Positions 9,249 through 17,465 of a stretch of 64,000 nt of DNA are shown one piece after another. The notes under the pieces are model-generated. The model ran no database searches, was not told the DNA's origin, and saw only the letters and a program-made list of their open reading frames with translations. The stretch lies in NCBI RefSeq assembly GCF_029894425.1, contig NZ_JARXYJ010000001.1:6344501-6408500 (forward strand). Reading direction: 5' to 3'. The translations under genes and the position numbers were made by a program. The stretch is from Streptomyces sp. SAI-127 (GTDB lineage: Bacteria > Actinomycetota > Actinomycetes > Streptomycetales > Streptomycetaceae). Within the stretch, counting starts at the first letter, position 1; each line of letters opens with the position of its first letter.

Positions 9249-10537
9249 TGCTTCGGCGCGCCCTTGTCGTAGGCCTCCTGGAGATCGCTGAGGTAGCCGT
9301 CGGGCTTCTCGCTGCCCGTGATCAGCTTCTGGGTCCCGGAGACGAGGACGTCGTAGAAGCCGGGTACCGGCCAGTCGGGGTAGAAGGCCAGGCCGTCGTT
9401 CTTGGAGAGGGTGTTGAAGTCGTCGATCAGGGTCTTCGACTGGGGGTCGGTGATGGCGGAGGCGTCGGCCGCGACCGGGACGCCGCCGGAGTTGCCGAGC
9501 AGGTTCTGGATCTTCTTCGACATGGTGATGTCGATGAAGTCGTAGGCGAGGTCCTTGTTCTTCGAACCCTTCGGTACGACCCAGAGGTTGCCGCCGGAGC
9601 CGAGGGTGAGCTTCGAGTCGGGCCACCGGAAGGTGCCCCAGTCGAACTTGTTGTCCGTCTTGAAGCGGCCGTACCACCAACTGCCGGAGAACAGGATCGG
9701 CGCCTTGCCGGAGGTGAAGGAGACACCGGCGGCCTCTTCGTTCTGGCCGCTGGAGGACTTGCTGAAGTAGCCCTTCTTCACCCAGTCGGCGAAGGTCTCG
9801 GCGCCGTACGTCCAGGCCGCGTCGTGGAAGTCCGTCCTGCCCTTGTAGAGCTGGTAGGCGTCGACCCACGAGCGGTCGGCCTTCGACAGCGCCAGCTGGT
9901 AGAGGTACTGCTGGGCCGGGTAGGCGGCGCCGCCGTTGGCGAGGGGGGTGACCTTGTTCTCGACGAACGTGTCCATCGCGGCGGTCAGTTCGTCGAACGT
10001 CTTCGGCTCGGCGATGCCGTACTTCTTGAAGAGGTCCTTGTTGTAGTAGACCAGCGTGTACTCGGCGTAGTTGGGGACGCCGTACCACTTGCCGGTGCCC
10101 ATCACGCCGTTGGTGTCGTAGAGGCTCGTCGTGCGCACGCTCGGGCTGAGCTTCTTGTCCCAGCCGCGCTTGGCCGCCTCTTCCGTGAGGTCGGTGAGCA
10201 GGCCTTGCTTGGAGAGCAGGCCAGCGGTCGCGTTGCCCTTGTTGTACTCCATGAGGTCGGGCGCGTCCGAGGAGTTGAGGACCATCGGGGCGGTCTTCTG
10301 GATCTGGTCGAAGCTCTTCTCCTCGAACTCCACCTTCACACCGGGGTGCGTCGCCTCGAACTCCTTGATCGCCTCCTTCCAGGCGATGCCCATCGCGCTG
10401 GTCGGACCCTCGTAGTGCCAGAGCCTGAGTGTCTTGCCGTCGGAGGACCCGCCGTCCGAGTCCCCGCAGGCTGTCAGCAGCAGCGATCCGCTCAGGATCA
10501 CCGCCGCCCCCACCACACGCCTTCGTACCGTCAACAT
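9245..10537 (-). CDS. Sugar ABC transporter substrate-binding lipoprotein
   Basis: Encodes 430 residues. The signal peptide ends in a lipobox (L-L-T-A-C), so the mature protein should be tethered outside the membrane by the Cys near residue 24. The ATG at 10537 is chosen because GGAGG lies six bases upstream; the open frame extends 15 codons further but loses this site and the compact signal peptide. The rest is a family-1 extracellular solute-binding protein with the usual W-H-Y-E-G start of the mature fold. It is the first gene of a five-gene operon (binding protein, two permeases, alpha-xylosidase, LacI). Transcription probably starts just beyond the 10620-10635 palindrome. Confidence 0.93.
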   Translation of the reverse strand: MLTVRRRVVGAAVILSGSLLLTACGDSDGGSSDGKTLRLWHYEGPTSAMGIAWKEAIKEFEATHPGVKVEFEEKSFDQIQKTAPMVLNSSDAPDLMEYNKGNATAGLLSKQGLLTDLTEEAAKRGWDKKLSPSVRTTSLYDTNGVMGTGKWYGVPNYAEYTLVYYNKDLFKKYGIAEPKTFDELTAAMDTFVENKVTPLANGGAAYPAQQYLYQLALSKADRSWVDAYQLYKGRTDFHDAAWTYGAETFADWVKKGYFSKSSSGQNEEAAGVSFTSGKAPILFSGSWWYGRFKTDNKFDWGTFRWPDSKLTLGSGGNLWVVPKGSKNKDLAYDFIDITMSKKIQNLLGNSGGVPVAADASAITDPQSKTLIDDFNTLSKNDGLAFYPDWPVPGFYDVLVSGTQKLITGSEKPDGYLSDLQEAYDKGAPKQ

Positions 10538-10583
10538 CCCGTACCTCCGGGGAGTCGGATGGTGCTTCGGGCCGGGCGCCACG

Positions 10584-10620
10584 CAGGGGTCGTCGATTCG
10601 ACTCGATTCGACGACCCCTG
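10584..10620 (-). promoter_or_regulatory. Leader inverted repeat of the xylosidase operon
   Basis: Two perfect 13-bp arms (10584-10596 and 10608-10620; one arm is CAGGGGTCGTCGA) flank an 11-bp loop. The loop side contains two tandem copies of TCGATTCGAC (10593-10602 and 10603-10612). The structure shares one base with the LacI-type palindrome at 10620-10635 and lies 47 bp before the binding-protein ATG. It could be a second regulator site or an mRNA hairpin in the 5' leader. Which one cannot be decided from sequence. Confidence 0.55.
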
Positions 10621-10635
10621 TCGAAGCGCTTCGAC
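10620..10635. promoter_or_regulatory. LacI-type operator
   Basis: GTCGAAGCGCTTCGAC is a perfect 16-bp palindrome with the central CG and AAGCGCTT core typical of LacI-family operators. It lies 82 bp upstream of the first gene of an operon that ends with a LacI regulator. Assignment to that regulator is inference from position and motif type. Confidence 0.75.
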
Positions 10636-10689
10636 GAAGGAACGTATGTGGCGCCTTTGAAGGTCGTCAATGGGTTATGCAGGATCAGG

Positions 10690-11193
10690 TGAAGCGATTC
10701 GACGATCTGGGGTGGGGTGAGGGGTGGTCGGGGGTGCTGGGGTGGGGCGGGGGTGGGAGGTGGTCGGGTGTTCGGGTGTTGGGAGTGCTGGTGTGGGTGG
10801 CAGGGTCGGCGCGAGGGTGGTCGTCAGGGCCGTTGCGGCTGGTGGTCGGGGTGCTGCGGCGGGCCGTGGGCGGGAAAGCTCGATCATCTGGCCGTTGGGT
10901 GTGCTGCCTGGGGGGCATTGTCGCGGCGATGGTGATCGTGGTGCCGTAGTCGGCCGGGGGCGAGGGTGCTCGTCCGTCCGGTCGTCGGGTGGGCTGGTGT
11001 GGGTGGTTCGGTCGGAATAGGGGTGCTTGTCAGGGCTGGGGCGTGGTGGGTCGTGGGCGAGGGGGCTCGATCGTCTGGCCGTCGGGGTTACTGCTGCGGG
11101 TGGCCGGGGGCATCGTCGCGGTGGTGATCGTGGTGCCGTGGTCGGCCGGGGGGCGAGACGTGGTCGGCTGTCCGGTTGGCGCGAGGGTGATCA
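10690..11193. repeat. Gene-less G-rich stretch of degenerate tandem repeats
   Basis: About 500 bp without a convincing gene, lying after the 3' end of the MFS gene. Several diverged copies of an approximately 60-100 bp unit are visible. Examples are GTGATCGTGGTGCCGT at about 10931 and 11126, and GCGCGAGGGTG(A/G)TC(A/G)TCAGGGCCG at about 10810 and 11180. The last 100 bp of the MFS gene (11220-11320, ATCAAGGCCGCGGCC and ATCGGGACGCCGTAGG) aligns to the same unit. The array therefore looks like repeated, decayed copies of the MFS C-terminal coding end. The part nearest 10690-10780 is simple GGGGTGGTCGG-like sequence. No promoter or RNA was recognised. Confidence 0.6.
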
Positions 11194-12549
11194 TCAGGGC
11201 CGCGGCCCTGATCGGGGCGCTGTAGTGAGGCGAGTGCGAGAAGTGCTCGACCGTCCGGCCGACACGAGCGCGGTCATCAAGGCCGCGGCCGCCGCTGTGA
11301 TCGGGACGCCGTAGGCCGCCGTCGGCGAGATGTGTTCCGCTGTCCAGCCGCCGGCCGCGCTGCCGCAGGCGATTCCGCCGAGCAGGCCGGTCACCGCGAG
11401 GGTCATGCCCTCGTTGAGGCGGCCGGGCGGGGTGCGCCGTTGGATCAGGGTCATCCCGGTGACCATCGTCGGCGCGGTCGCCATCCCGGCGATCAGCAGC
11501 GCGGCCGCCAGGGCGAGCAGGGAACCGGTGACGGAGGCGGCCAGCAGGGGGAGCGTCAGCAGGGTCGTCATGGCGGCGATGCACCACACGTACCGGTCCT
11601 CTGCGGATCCGGTCCGTCGTATCGCCCCGTAGACCAGCCCCGCCGCGCACGACCCGGCCGCCTGCAGCGCGAGCACGACCCCGGCCGCCGAGCGGTGTCC
11701 CTGGGCGTCGGCGAAGGCGATGGTGACGACCTCCATGGAGCCGAAGACGGCACCCATGGCCAGGCAGACGGCGAGCAGGGGCGGGATGCCGGGGGCGCGG
11801 AAGGGCGCCTTCGAAAGGCCGCGCTTCCGCACCGGCGGTTCCGTCGAACGCTGCGCGGCGAACACCAGCACGCCCGTCACCAGCAGCACCACTCCAACCA
11901 GCGTGCCCGCCTCCGGGAAGAACGCCGTGCACAGGAAGGCCGCGAGGACCGGGCCCAGCATGAAGCACGCCTCGTCCACGGCCTGCTCGAAGGAGTTCGC
12001 GACATGGAGGGACTCCTCGTCGCCGCCGAGGAGGTGGGCCCAACGGGCACGGGACATGCCCCCGAGGTTGGGAGTGGTGGCGGTGGCGGCGTACGACACG
12101 AAGAGCGTCCACGCCGGTGCGCCGAGGCGGACGCACAGCACCAGCGCCAGCGAACCCAGCGCGGCGAGGGCCGTGGCCGGTACGGCGATCTTGGCTTGTC
12201 CATGTCGGTCTACGAGCCGCGCGGTCCACGGGGCGACCCCCGCCGTCGCCGCGAGCCCCGTCGCGGTGACGGCGCCGGCGAGGGCGTACGACCCACGCGT
12301 CCCGGCGATCATGACGACCGCGCTGACGCTGAACATGCCCATGGGCAGGCGGGCGAAAAGATTCCCGATGGTGAAGGCGCGGGCTCCGGGGGTGGCGAGA
12401 AGACGGCGGTAGGGACCGGGGTCGCGCGGGGCCCGTGGACTTCGAGTGCTTCGTGGGTTTCGTGTGTTTCGCGGTCTTCGTGGACTGAAGTCGGCGATGA
12501 CGAGGGCGTCGGCGGTCGTGGTGAACATCGGTCGGTCCGGTTGCGGCAT
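11194..12549 (-). CDS. MFS transporter
   Basis: Encodes up to 451 residues with about twelve hydrophobic segments beginning near residue 55 (A-F-T-I-G-N-L-F-A-R-L-P-M-G-M). The fold and length fit a major facilitator exporter; substrate is unknown. The first 50 residues are unusual: a basic run of R-P-R-N-T-R-N-P-R-S-T-R-type repeats, encoded by tandem TTCGTG-like DNA. The start could be the ATG at 12549 or at 12528; neither has a strong ribosome site. The gene is divergent from a LysR regulator (first base 12633), the usual arrangement for a regulated efflux gene. The C-terminus may have been rebuilt by the repeat array that follows, since its last 30 codons match the repeat unit. Confidence 0.85.
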   Translation of the reverse strand: MPQPDRPMFTTTADALVIADFSPRRPRNTRNPRSTRSPRAPRDPGPYRRLLATPGARAFTIGNLFARLPMGMFSVSAVVMIAGTRGSYALAGAVTATGLAATAGVAPWTARLVDRHGQAKIAVPATALAALGSLALVLCVRLGAPAWTLFVSYAATATTPNLGGMSRARWAHLLGGDEESLHVANSFEQAVDEACFMLGPVLAAFLCTAFFPEAGTLVGVVLLVTGVLVFAAQRSTEPPVRKRGLSKAPFRAPGIPPLLAVCLAMGAVFGSMEVVTIAFADAQGHRSAAGVVLALQAAGSCAAGLVYGAIRRTGSAEDRYVWCIAAMTTLLTLPLLAASVTGSLLALAAALLIAGMATAPTMVTGMTLIQRRTPPGRLNEGMTLAVTGLLGGIACGSAAGGWTAEHISPTAAYGVPITAAAAALMTALVSAGRSSTSRTRLTTAPRSGPRP

Positions 12550-12632
12550 GCGCCTACCGTCGCGCGGAGACGATCAAGGGGTCCAACACCTTCTCCGTAC
12601 CGATTCACGCACCTGTGTTGTAAGTTCGCCCG

Positions 12633-13628
12633 GTGTCCGCGCCCAGCCCGAGCCCCGGCCCCCGCTCCCACCACCTCGACCCGCGTCTCCTGCGCGCCTT
12701 CCTCACCGTCGCCGAGGAGCTCCACTTCACGCGCGCGGCGGCCCGCCTCTACGTCGCCCAACAAGCCCTCAGTCGCGATGTGCGGCGCCTGGAAAGGGAG
12801 TTGGGTGCGGAGCTGTTCGTGCGTACGACCCGGCAGGTGACGCTGACCGGCGACGGCGAGCGGCTGGTGCCGTACGCCCGCCGGGCCCTGGACGCCCAGG
12901 ACGAGCTGCTCGCCGCCTTCGCGCAGGCCCGCCCGCTGCTCGTGGACCTGAACTTCCCCGACCAGGCCACCGCCCGCGCCGTGCTGCTGCGGGCCCGGGA
13001 ACTCGCCCCCGACCAGGAGCTGATGGCCCGCTACGAGAGCGGGCTGACCGGCGCCGCGGGGGAGCTGCTGGCTGGTCGCCTGGACGCGTCCTTCGGCCGG
13101 TTCGCCGGTCTCGACCCGGCGCTGCGGGCAGGCCTGGACCACCAGCCCGTGCGCCTCGAGCCCATGGCCGTCGTCCTGCCCGAGGACCACCCGCTGGCCT
13201 CCCTGGATCGGGTGCCGCTCGCCGCCCTGGAGGGCGAGACCGTGTACGCGGGGGCCGGAAATCCGCGTACTCCGGAATGGACCGATCTCGCTCGTCGGCT
13301 GTTCGAAGGGCGGGGTATCGACATCGCCCCGCCGGCCCCGCTCGCGGTCGGCGACGAGGAGTTCCAGCGGATCATGGCGAAGACCCGGAATCCGATTCTC
13401 GCGGTCGTGGATTTTCCGGCCATGCCCGCCACCGTGCTGCGTCCGCTGGTCGACCCGGTACCGCTGTCGCCCGTGTCGCTGGTGTGGCGCAGGGGTCTGG
13501 CGCATCCCGCTTTCGACGCCCTCCGGCGCGCCGCAATCGAAATTTCCGTCGAACATGACTGGCTTCGCCGGCCCGCCGATGGATGGGTTCCAGCCACCGA
13601 TGAGCTCGATATGAACATCCACAAATGA
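12633..13628 (+). CDS. LysR-family transcriptional regulator
   Basis: Encodes 331 residues from a GTG. The winged helix-turn-helix is at about residues 15-75: L-R-A-F-L-T-V-A-E-E-L-H-F-T-R-A-A, then the Q-Q-A-L-S-R-D-V-R-R-L-E recognition helix and L-F-V-R-T-T-R. A LysR substrate-binding domain follows. It is divergent from the MFS gene across about 83 bp, so it probably controls that transporter and itself from the shared gap. Effector unknown. The next operon starts about 145 bp downstream on the same strand and may be independent. Confidence 0.93.
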   Translation: MSAPSPSPGPRSHHLDPRLLRAFLTVAEELHFTRAAARLYVAQQALSRDVRRLERELGAELFVRTTRQVTLTGDGERLVPYARRALDAQDELLAAFAQARPLLVDLNFPDQATARAVLLRARELAPDQELMARYESGLTGAAGELLAGRLDASFGRFAGLDPALRAGLDHQPVRLEPMAVVLPEDHPLASLDRVPLAALEGETVYAGAGNPRTPEWTDLARRLFEGRGIDIAPPAPLAVGDEEFQRIMAKTRNPILAVVDFPAMPATVLRPLVDPVPLSPVSLVWRRGLAHPAFDALRRAAIEISVEHDWLRRPADGWVPATDELDMNIHK

Positions 13629-13773
13629 CACGTGGCAAACACACTTCCTCCGTGTGCGCTACATTCGTGTCCTGAGCACGGTGTGGTAAGGGGGGCGCTC
13701 GGACCGGGTGGGGGCCCGGTTCAGCCGACGTGTGCTCAAGGTCGACAGCGCGCCCAGATCAGCCCGTGGGGGG

Positions 13774-14808
13774 ATGTGCGTGCGCGTGAAGAACGTAAAA
13801 AAGTGGCGGGAAGACGCCCAACCGGAATGGCCCGAGGCTGCATCAGGCACCCAGGACATACCGACAGCTGGGGGCACTGCCCAGACGTTTTCAGAAACCG
13901 GCGAAACCGGCACAACCGGAGTCACGGCCGACGACGGGAACCGGGACTTCCCCGGGGCCCCGAGAGCGGACCGTGGCCAGGGTGTCCCGGAGCCGGCCGG
14001 CCGCAGAGCCGTCGTGCGCGATCCGTGGGACGAGTCCGGCAGCGGTGCCGGTCAGACACACGACCCGCACGAGGTGACCATCCAGCTCGACGGGATCGGC
14101 CTGAACGGCGACGAGCGCATCGAGGGCCGCCCCGGAGGCGAGGGCGGGTCCGAGAGCTCCGACGGCCCGGTGTTCGTCGACGAGTCGGGCCGGCGCAGCC
14201 GCCGCTTCCGCCGTATCGGCATCGCCGTGGGCCTGGCCTGCGCGGTCTACGCCGTCGTCATCGTCGTCACCCTGCTGTCCGGCAACTCCAACGCGCCCTG
14301 GCTCCCGGTGACCGGCCCGAAGGACGACGTCCCGGCCGGCAAGGTCGACACCAGTCCGATGCCCGCGGAGTCCGCCCTGCCCTCCGCCACCGCGGGGGTG
14401 ATCCCGGGGGCCACCCCGACGGTCAGCGGCGGGGTGACACCGTCTCCCGGGGCCAGTGGCACCGCGCCCGGCGCCACCGCGAGCCCGGGCAAGCCGGGGA
14501 CGTCCGTCGGTCCGTCGGCGACCGCAACCCAGCCCGGCGGCAACCCGTCGGGCGGCGCCGATCCCTCGACGCAGCCGACCCAGTCGGTCACCCCGCCGCC
14601 CAGCCCCTCGGTCACGCCGCCCGTCACCACCAGCCCCGACCCCTCGGTCGCCCCGACCGAGACCACGGGCGGCGGCAGCGCCGGCCCCGGCACGGTGGCC
14701 GACGGCCCGCCCTCACCCGCGCCCGTGGCATCGGAGACCCCCGGTACGCCGGCTCCCGCGCCATCCGGCGCCCCGCTGTCGTCCCCGTCTCCGGAGCAAG
14801 TTCTGTGA
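13774..14808 (+). CDS. Single-pass membrane protein with Pro/Ser/Thr-rich extracellular tail (MatA-like)
   Basis: Encodes about 344 residues from the ATG at 13774; a GTG at 13780 and an in-frame GTG at 13708 are alternatives. A hydrophilic acidic N-terminal part (about 140 residues) is followed by a basic patch R-R-S-R-R-F-R-R, one membrane segment (I-A-V-G-L-A-C-A-V-Y-A-V-V-I-V-V) and a 170-residue low-complexity P/S/T/G tail, probably outside the cell. It leads an operon with the deacetylase/GT2 fusion and an acyltransferase. The S. coelicolor/S. lividans mat locus for a PNAG-like aggregating polymer has this layout as I recall it, so this may be the MatA counterpart. Its last 27 codons are the parental copy of the tail repeated three times downstream. 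The TGA overlaps the next ATG (TGATG). Confidence 0.8.
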   Translation: MCVRVKNVKKWREDAQPEWPEAASGTQDIPTAGGTAQTFSETGETGTTGVTADDGNRDFPGAPRADRGQGVPEPAGRRAVVRDPWDESGSGAGQTHDPHEVTIQLDGIGLNGDERIEGRPGGEGGSESSDGPVFVDESGRRSRRFRRIGIAVGLACAVYAVVIVVTLLSGNSNAPWLPVTGPKDDVPAGKVDTSPMPAESALPSATAGVIPGATPTVSGGVTPSPGASGTAPGATASPGKPGTSVGPSATATQPGGNPSGGADPSTQPTQSVTPPPSPSVTPPVTTSPDPSVAPTETTGGGSAGPGTVADGPPSPAPVASETPGTPAPAPSGAPLSSPSPEQVL

Positions 14809-14960
14809 TGCCCTTCCGCAGTCGCCGCGCAGGGGCCGTATCTGGGGCCTTCGCTGGCTCGGCCGCTTTATCGCCTGTCGTGTCGGAGATTTCCGGTGCG
14901 CTGGCTTCCGCGCCTTCCGGCGTCCCGCTGTCCTCCTCGTCTCCGGAGCAAGTTCTGTGA
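14808..14960 (+). CDS. Mini-ORF 1 of the junction array (50 residues, contains a TTA codon)
   Basis: Starts M-P-F-R-S-R-R-A-G-A and ends S-S-S-S-P-E-Q-V-L. The start resembles the first ten residues of the deacetylase/GT2 protein (M-A-S-R-T-R-R-P-G-A), and the end repeats the tail of the preceding membrane protein. It overlaps both neighbours by one base (TGATG on each side), so ribosomes can re-initiate through it. Codon 21 (14868-14870) is TTA, the rare leucine codon read by bldA tRNA in Streptomyces. No domain, signal or membrane segment is present. Whether the peptide matters or only its translation does is unknown. It could also be a passive by-product of tandem duplication. Confidence 0.55.
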   Translation: MPFRSRRAGAVSGAFAGSAALSPVVSEISGALASAPSGVPLSSSSPEQVL

Positions 14961-15118
14961 TGCCCTTCCGCAGTCGCCGCGCAGGGGCCGCGTCTGGGGC
15001 CTTCGCCGGCCCGCCCTCGGCGGCGTCCTCGGCCGTCGTGTCGGAGATTTCCGGTACGACGGACCCCGAGCCTTCCGGCGCCCCGCTGTCGTCCCCGTCT
15101 CCGGAGCACCTTCTGTGA
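14960..15118 (+). CDS. Mini-ORF 2 of the junction array (52 residues)
   Basis: Starts M-P-F-R-S-R-R-A-G-A-A-S-G-A-F and ends S-S-P-S-P-E-H-L-L. It has the same chimeric design as mini-ORF 1, with a basic head like the deacetylase/GT2 start and an Ala/Ser/Pro tail like the membrane-protein end. It is joined to both neighbours by TGATG overlaps. There is no TTA codon. The body is Ala/Ser-rich (P-P-S-A-A-S-S-A) with no recognisable fold. Confidence 0.5.
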   Translation: MPFRSRRAGAASGAFAGPPSAASSAVVSEISGTTDPEPSGAPLSSPSPEHLL

Positions 15119-15264
15119 TGCCCGCCCGCAATCGCCGCGCGGGGGTCTTCGCCGGCCCGCCCTCGGCCGCCTCCTCGGCCGTCGCGTCGGAGACCTCCGG
15201 CACCTCGGCTCCCGCGCCTTCCGGCGCCCCGCTCTCCTCCCCGTCCCCGGAGTACGTCCTCTAA
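15118..15264 (+). CDS. Mini-ORF 3 of the junction array (48 residues)
   Basis: Starts M-P-A-R-N-R-R-A-G-V and ends S-S-P-S-P-E-Y-V-L. It is the shortest unit, lacking a few head codons. Its tail (S-G-T-S-A-P-A-P-S-G-A-P) is the closest to the parental membrane-protein tail. It overlaps mini-ORF 2 by TGATG and hands over to the deacetylase/GT2 gene by TAATG, so translation of the enzyme may depend on ribosomes arriving through the array. Confidence 0.5.
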   Translation: MPARNRRAGVFAGPPSAASSAVASETSGTSAPAPSGAPLSSPSPEYVL

Positions 15265-17465
15265 TGGCATCCCGAACCCGCCGCCCGGGGGCCGCACCAG
15301 GAGCCCCCGACGGCTCCAGGCGCCGTCGCCTGCCCATGCGCCTGCTGCTGCCCGTGCTCGTCCTCGTCGCCCTGATGGCGATGCTGATGCTGCGCGGCTA
15401 CGTCCACAGCGAGATCCTCGCCGACCACCGCATCCAGTCCGAGGCCTCCACCGACAAGGTGCCGGAGAAGATCCTCGACGGCGGCCCGGTGATCGACACC
15501 CGCAGCGGCCGCACCACCAGCCTGAAGATGCCGGACCACCGGCTCGTCCTCACCTTCGACGACGGTCCCGACCCGATCTGGACCCCCAAGGTCCTGGACG
15601 TCCTCAAGAAGCACCACGCGCACGCGGTCTTCTTCGTCACCGGCACCATGGCCTCCCGCTATCCGGACCTGGTCAAGCGCATCGTCGACGAGGGCCACGA
15701 GATCGGGCTGCACACCTTCAACCACCCCGACCTGACCTTCCAGTCCAAGAAGCGCATCGACTGGGAGCTGTCCCAGAACCAGCTCGCCCTCGCCGGCGCG
15801 GCCGGTATCCGCACCTCGCTCTTCCGCCCGCCGTACTCCTCCTTCGCCGACGCCATGGACAACAAGTCCTGGCCGGTCACCGAGTACATCGGCACCCGCG
15901 GCTACATCACCGTCGTCAACAACACCGACAGCGAGGACTGGCGCAAGCCCGGCGTCCAGCAGATCCTGCGCAACGCCACGCCGAAGAACGGCAAGGGCGC
16001 GATCGTGCTGATGCACGACTCCGGCGGTGACCGCCACCAGACGGTCCAGGCGCTCGACCGGCTTCTGCCCGACATGCAGGACAAGGGCTACGAGTTCGAC
16101 AACCTCACCGAGGCACTCGACGCGCCCACCGCGCACACCGCCGTCGCCGGCCCCGAGCTGTGGAAGGGCAAGGCGTGGATCTTCCTGGTCCAGGCCTCCG
16201 AGCACATCACCGACGTCCTCGTCGTCGGTCTCTCGATCATCGGCTCCCTGGTCATCGGCCGCTTCGTCCTCATGCTGCTGCTCTCGGGCATCCACGCCCG
16301 CCGGGTGCGCCGCAAGGACTTCCGCTGGGGAGAACCGGTCACCCGGCCGGTGTCGGTGCTGGTCCCGGCGTACAACGAGGCCAAGTGCATCGAGAGCACC
16401 GTCCGTTCACTGATGGCGAGCGAGCACCCCATCGAGGTGCTCGTCATCGACGACGGTTCGAGCGACGGCACCGCCCGGATCGTCGAGGCGATGGGCCTGC
16501 CGAACGTCCGGGTCGTACGCCAGCTGAACGCGGGCAAGCCCGCGGCGCTGAACCGCGGTCTGGCGAACGCCCGTCACGACATCATCGTGATGATGGACGG
16601 CGACACCGTCTTCGAACCGTCCACGGTCCGCGAGCTCGTGCAGCCCTTCGGCGACCCGGGCGTGGGAGCCGTGGCCGGCAACGCCAAGGTCGGCAACCGG
16701 GACTCCCTGATCGGCGCCTGGCAGCACATCGAGTACGTGATGGGCTTCAACCTCGACCGCCGGATGTACGACGTCCTGCGCTGCATGCCGACGATTCCCG
16801 GCGCGGTCGGGGCTTTCCGCCGCTCCGCTCTGGAACGCGTCGGCGGCATGAGCGACGACACGCTCGCCGAGGACACCGACATCACGATGGCCATGCACCG
16901 GGACGGCTGGCGTGTGGTCTACGCGGAGAAGGCGCGCGCCTGGACAGAGGCACCGGAATCGGTGCAACAGCTCTGGTCCCAGCGCTACCGGTGGTCGTAC
17001 GGCACCATGCAGGCGATCTGGAAGCACCGGAAGGCACTGGTGGACCGGGGCCCGTCGGGCCGCTTCGGCCGCGTCGGCCTGCCCCTGGTCTCCCTGTTCA
17101 TGGTGGTGGCCCCGCTGCTGGCCCCGCTGATCGACGTATTCCTTTTGTACGGCGTCGTGTTCGGCCCGACCGAGAAGACGATCGTGGCCTGGCTGGGCGT
17201 CCTCGCGATCCAGCTGGTCTGCGCCGCCTACGCGTTCCGGCTGGACCGGGAACGCATGACGCACCTGATCTCGCTGCCGTTGCAGCAGATCCTCTACCGC
17301 CAGCTCATGTACGTCGTGCTGCTCCAGTCCTGGATCACGGCCCTCACCGGAGGCCGCCTGCGCTGGCAGAAGCTGCGCCGCACGGGGGTCGTCGAGGCAC
17401 CGGGCGGACCGGTGGCGAGGCAGCGGACGCGCGATGGCAGTGACGAGCGGAGGCCGGTCGGATGA
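15264..17465 (+). CDS. matB: Bifunctional polysaccharide deacetylase / GT2 synthase (MatB-like)
   Basis: Encodes 733 residues. A first membrane segment (about 20-45) leads to a NodB deacetylase domain at about 90-290: L-T-F-D-D-G-P-D-P carries the metal Asp pair, then H-T-F-N-H-P, R-P-P-Y and the L-M-H-D-S-G end. A second membrane segment (about 310-345) joins a family-2 glycosyltransferase: V-S-V-L-V-P-A-Y-N-E near 363, D-G-D near 446, E-D-T-D near 536 and Q-R-Y-R-W near 573. Further membrane helices complete a processive synthase. One chain therefore probably synthesises and partly deacetylates a GlcNAc-type surface polymer, as proposed for MatB. The ATG overlaps mini-ORF 3 and the stop overlaps the acyltransferase start (ATGA). 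Confidence 0.88.
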   Translation: MASRTRRPGAAPGAPDGSRRRRLPMRLLLPVLVLVALMAMLMLRGYVHSEILADHRIQSEASTDKVPEKILDGGPVIDTRSGRTTSLKMPDHRLVLTFDDGPDPIWTPKVLDVLKKHHAHAVFFVTGTMASRYPDLVKRIVDEGHEIGLHTFNHPDLTFQSKKRIDWELSQNQLALAGAAGIRTSLFRPPYSSFADAMDNKSWPVTEYIGTRGYITVVNNTDSEDWRKPGVQQILRNATPKNGKGAIVLMHDSGGDRHQTVQALDRLLPDMQDKGYEFDNLTEALDAPTAHTAVAGPELWKGKAWIFLVQASEHITDVLVVGLSIIGSLVIGRFVLMLLLSGIHARRVRRKDFRWGEPVTRPVSVLVPAYNEAKCIESTVRSLMASEHPIEVLVIDDGSSDGTARIVEAMGLPNVRVVRQLNAGKPAALNRGLANARHDIIVMMDGDTVFEPSTVRELVQPFGDPGVGAVAGNAKVGNRDSLIGAWQHIEYVMGFNLDRRMYDVLRCMPTIPGAVGAFRRSALERVGGMSDDTLAEDTDITMAMHRDGWRVVYAEKARAWTEAPESVQQLWSQRYRWSYGTMQAIWKHRKALVDRGPSGRFGRVGLPLVSLFMVVAPLLAPLIDVFLLYGVVFGPTEKTIVAWLGVLAIQLVCAAYAFRLDRERMTHLISLPLQQILYRQLMYVVLLQSWITALTGGRLRWQKLRRTGVVEAPGGPVARQRTRDGSDERRPVG

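Larger units (their letters stand above)
14730..15300 (+). repeat. Tandem array of a stop/start gene junction
   Basis: Four stop/start junctions lie in a row, at ATG positions 14808, 14960, 15118 and 15264 (spacings 152, 158 and 146 bp). Each unit contains the S-E-x-S/P-G-T tail ending in P-L-S-S-P-S-P-E, a TGATG or TAATG overlap, and an M-P-F-R-S-R-R-A-G-A-like start. The DNA is strongly conserved (for example GGCGCCCCGCTGTC and CAGTCGCCGCGCAGGGGCC recur). All three spacings equal 2 modulo 3, exactly what complete codons with a one-base overlap require. The different lengths therefore differ by in-frame changes only. Confidence 0.9.

Noticed and set aside
11332..12840. Plus-strand open frame spanning the MFS gene and LysR start
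   Set aside because: Overlaps two genes with family motifs and has none itself.
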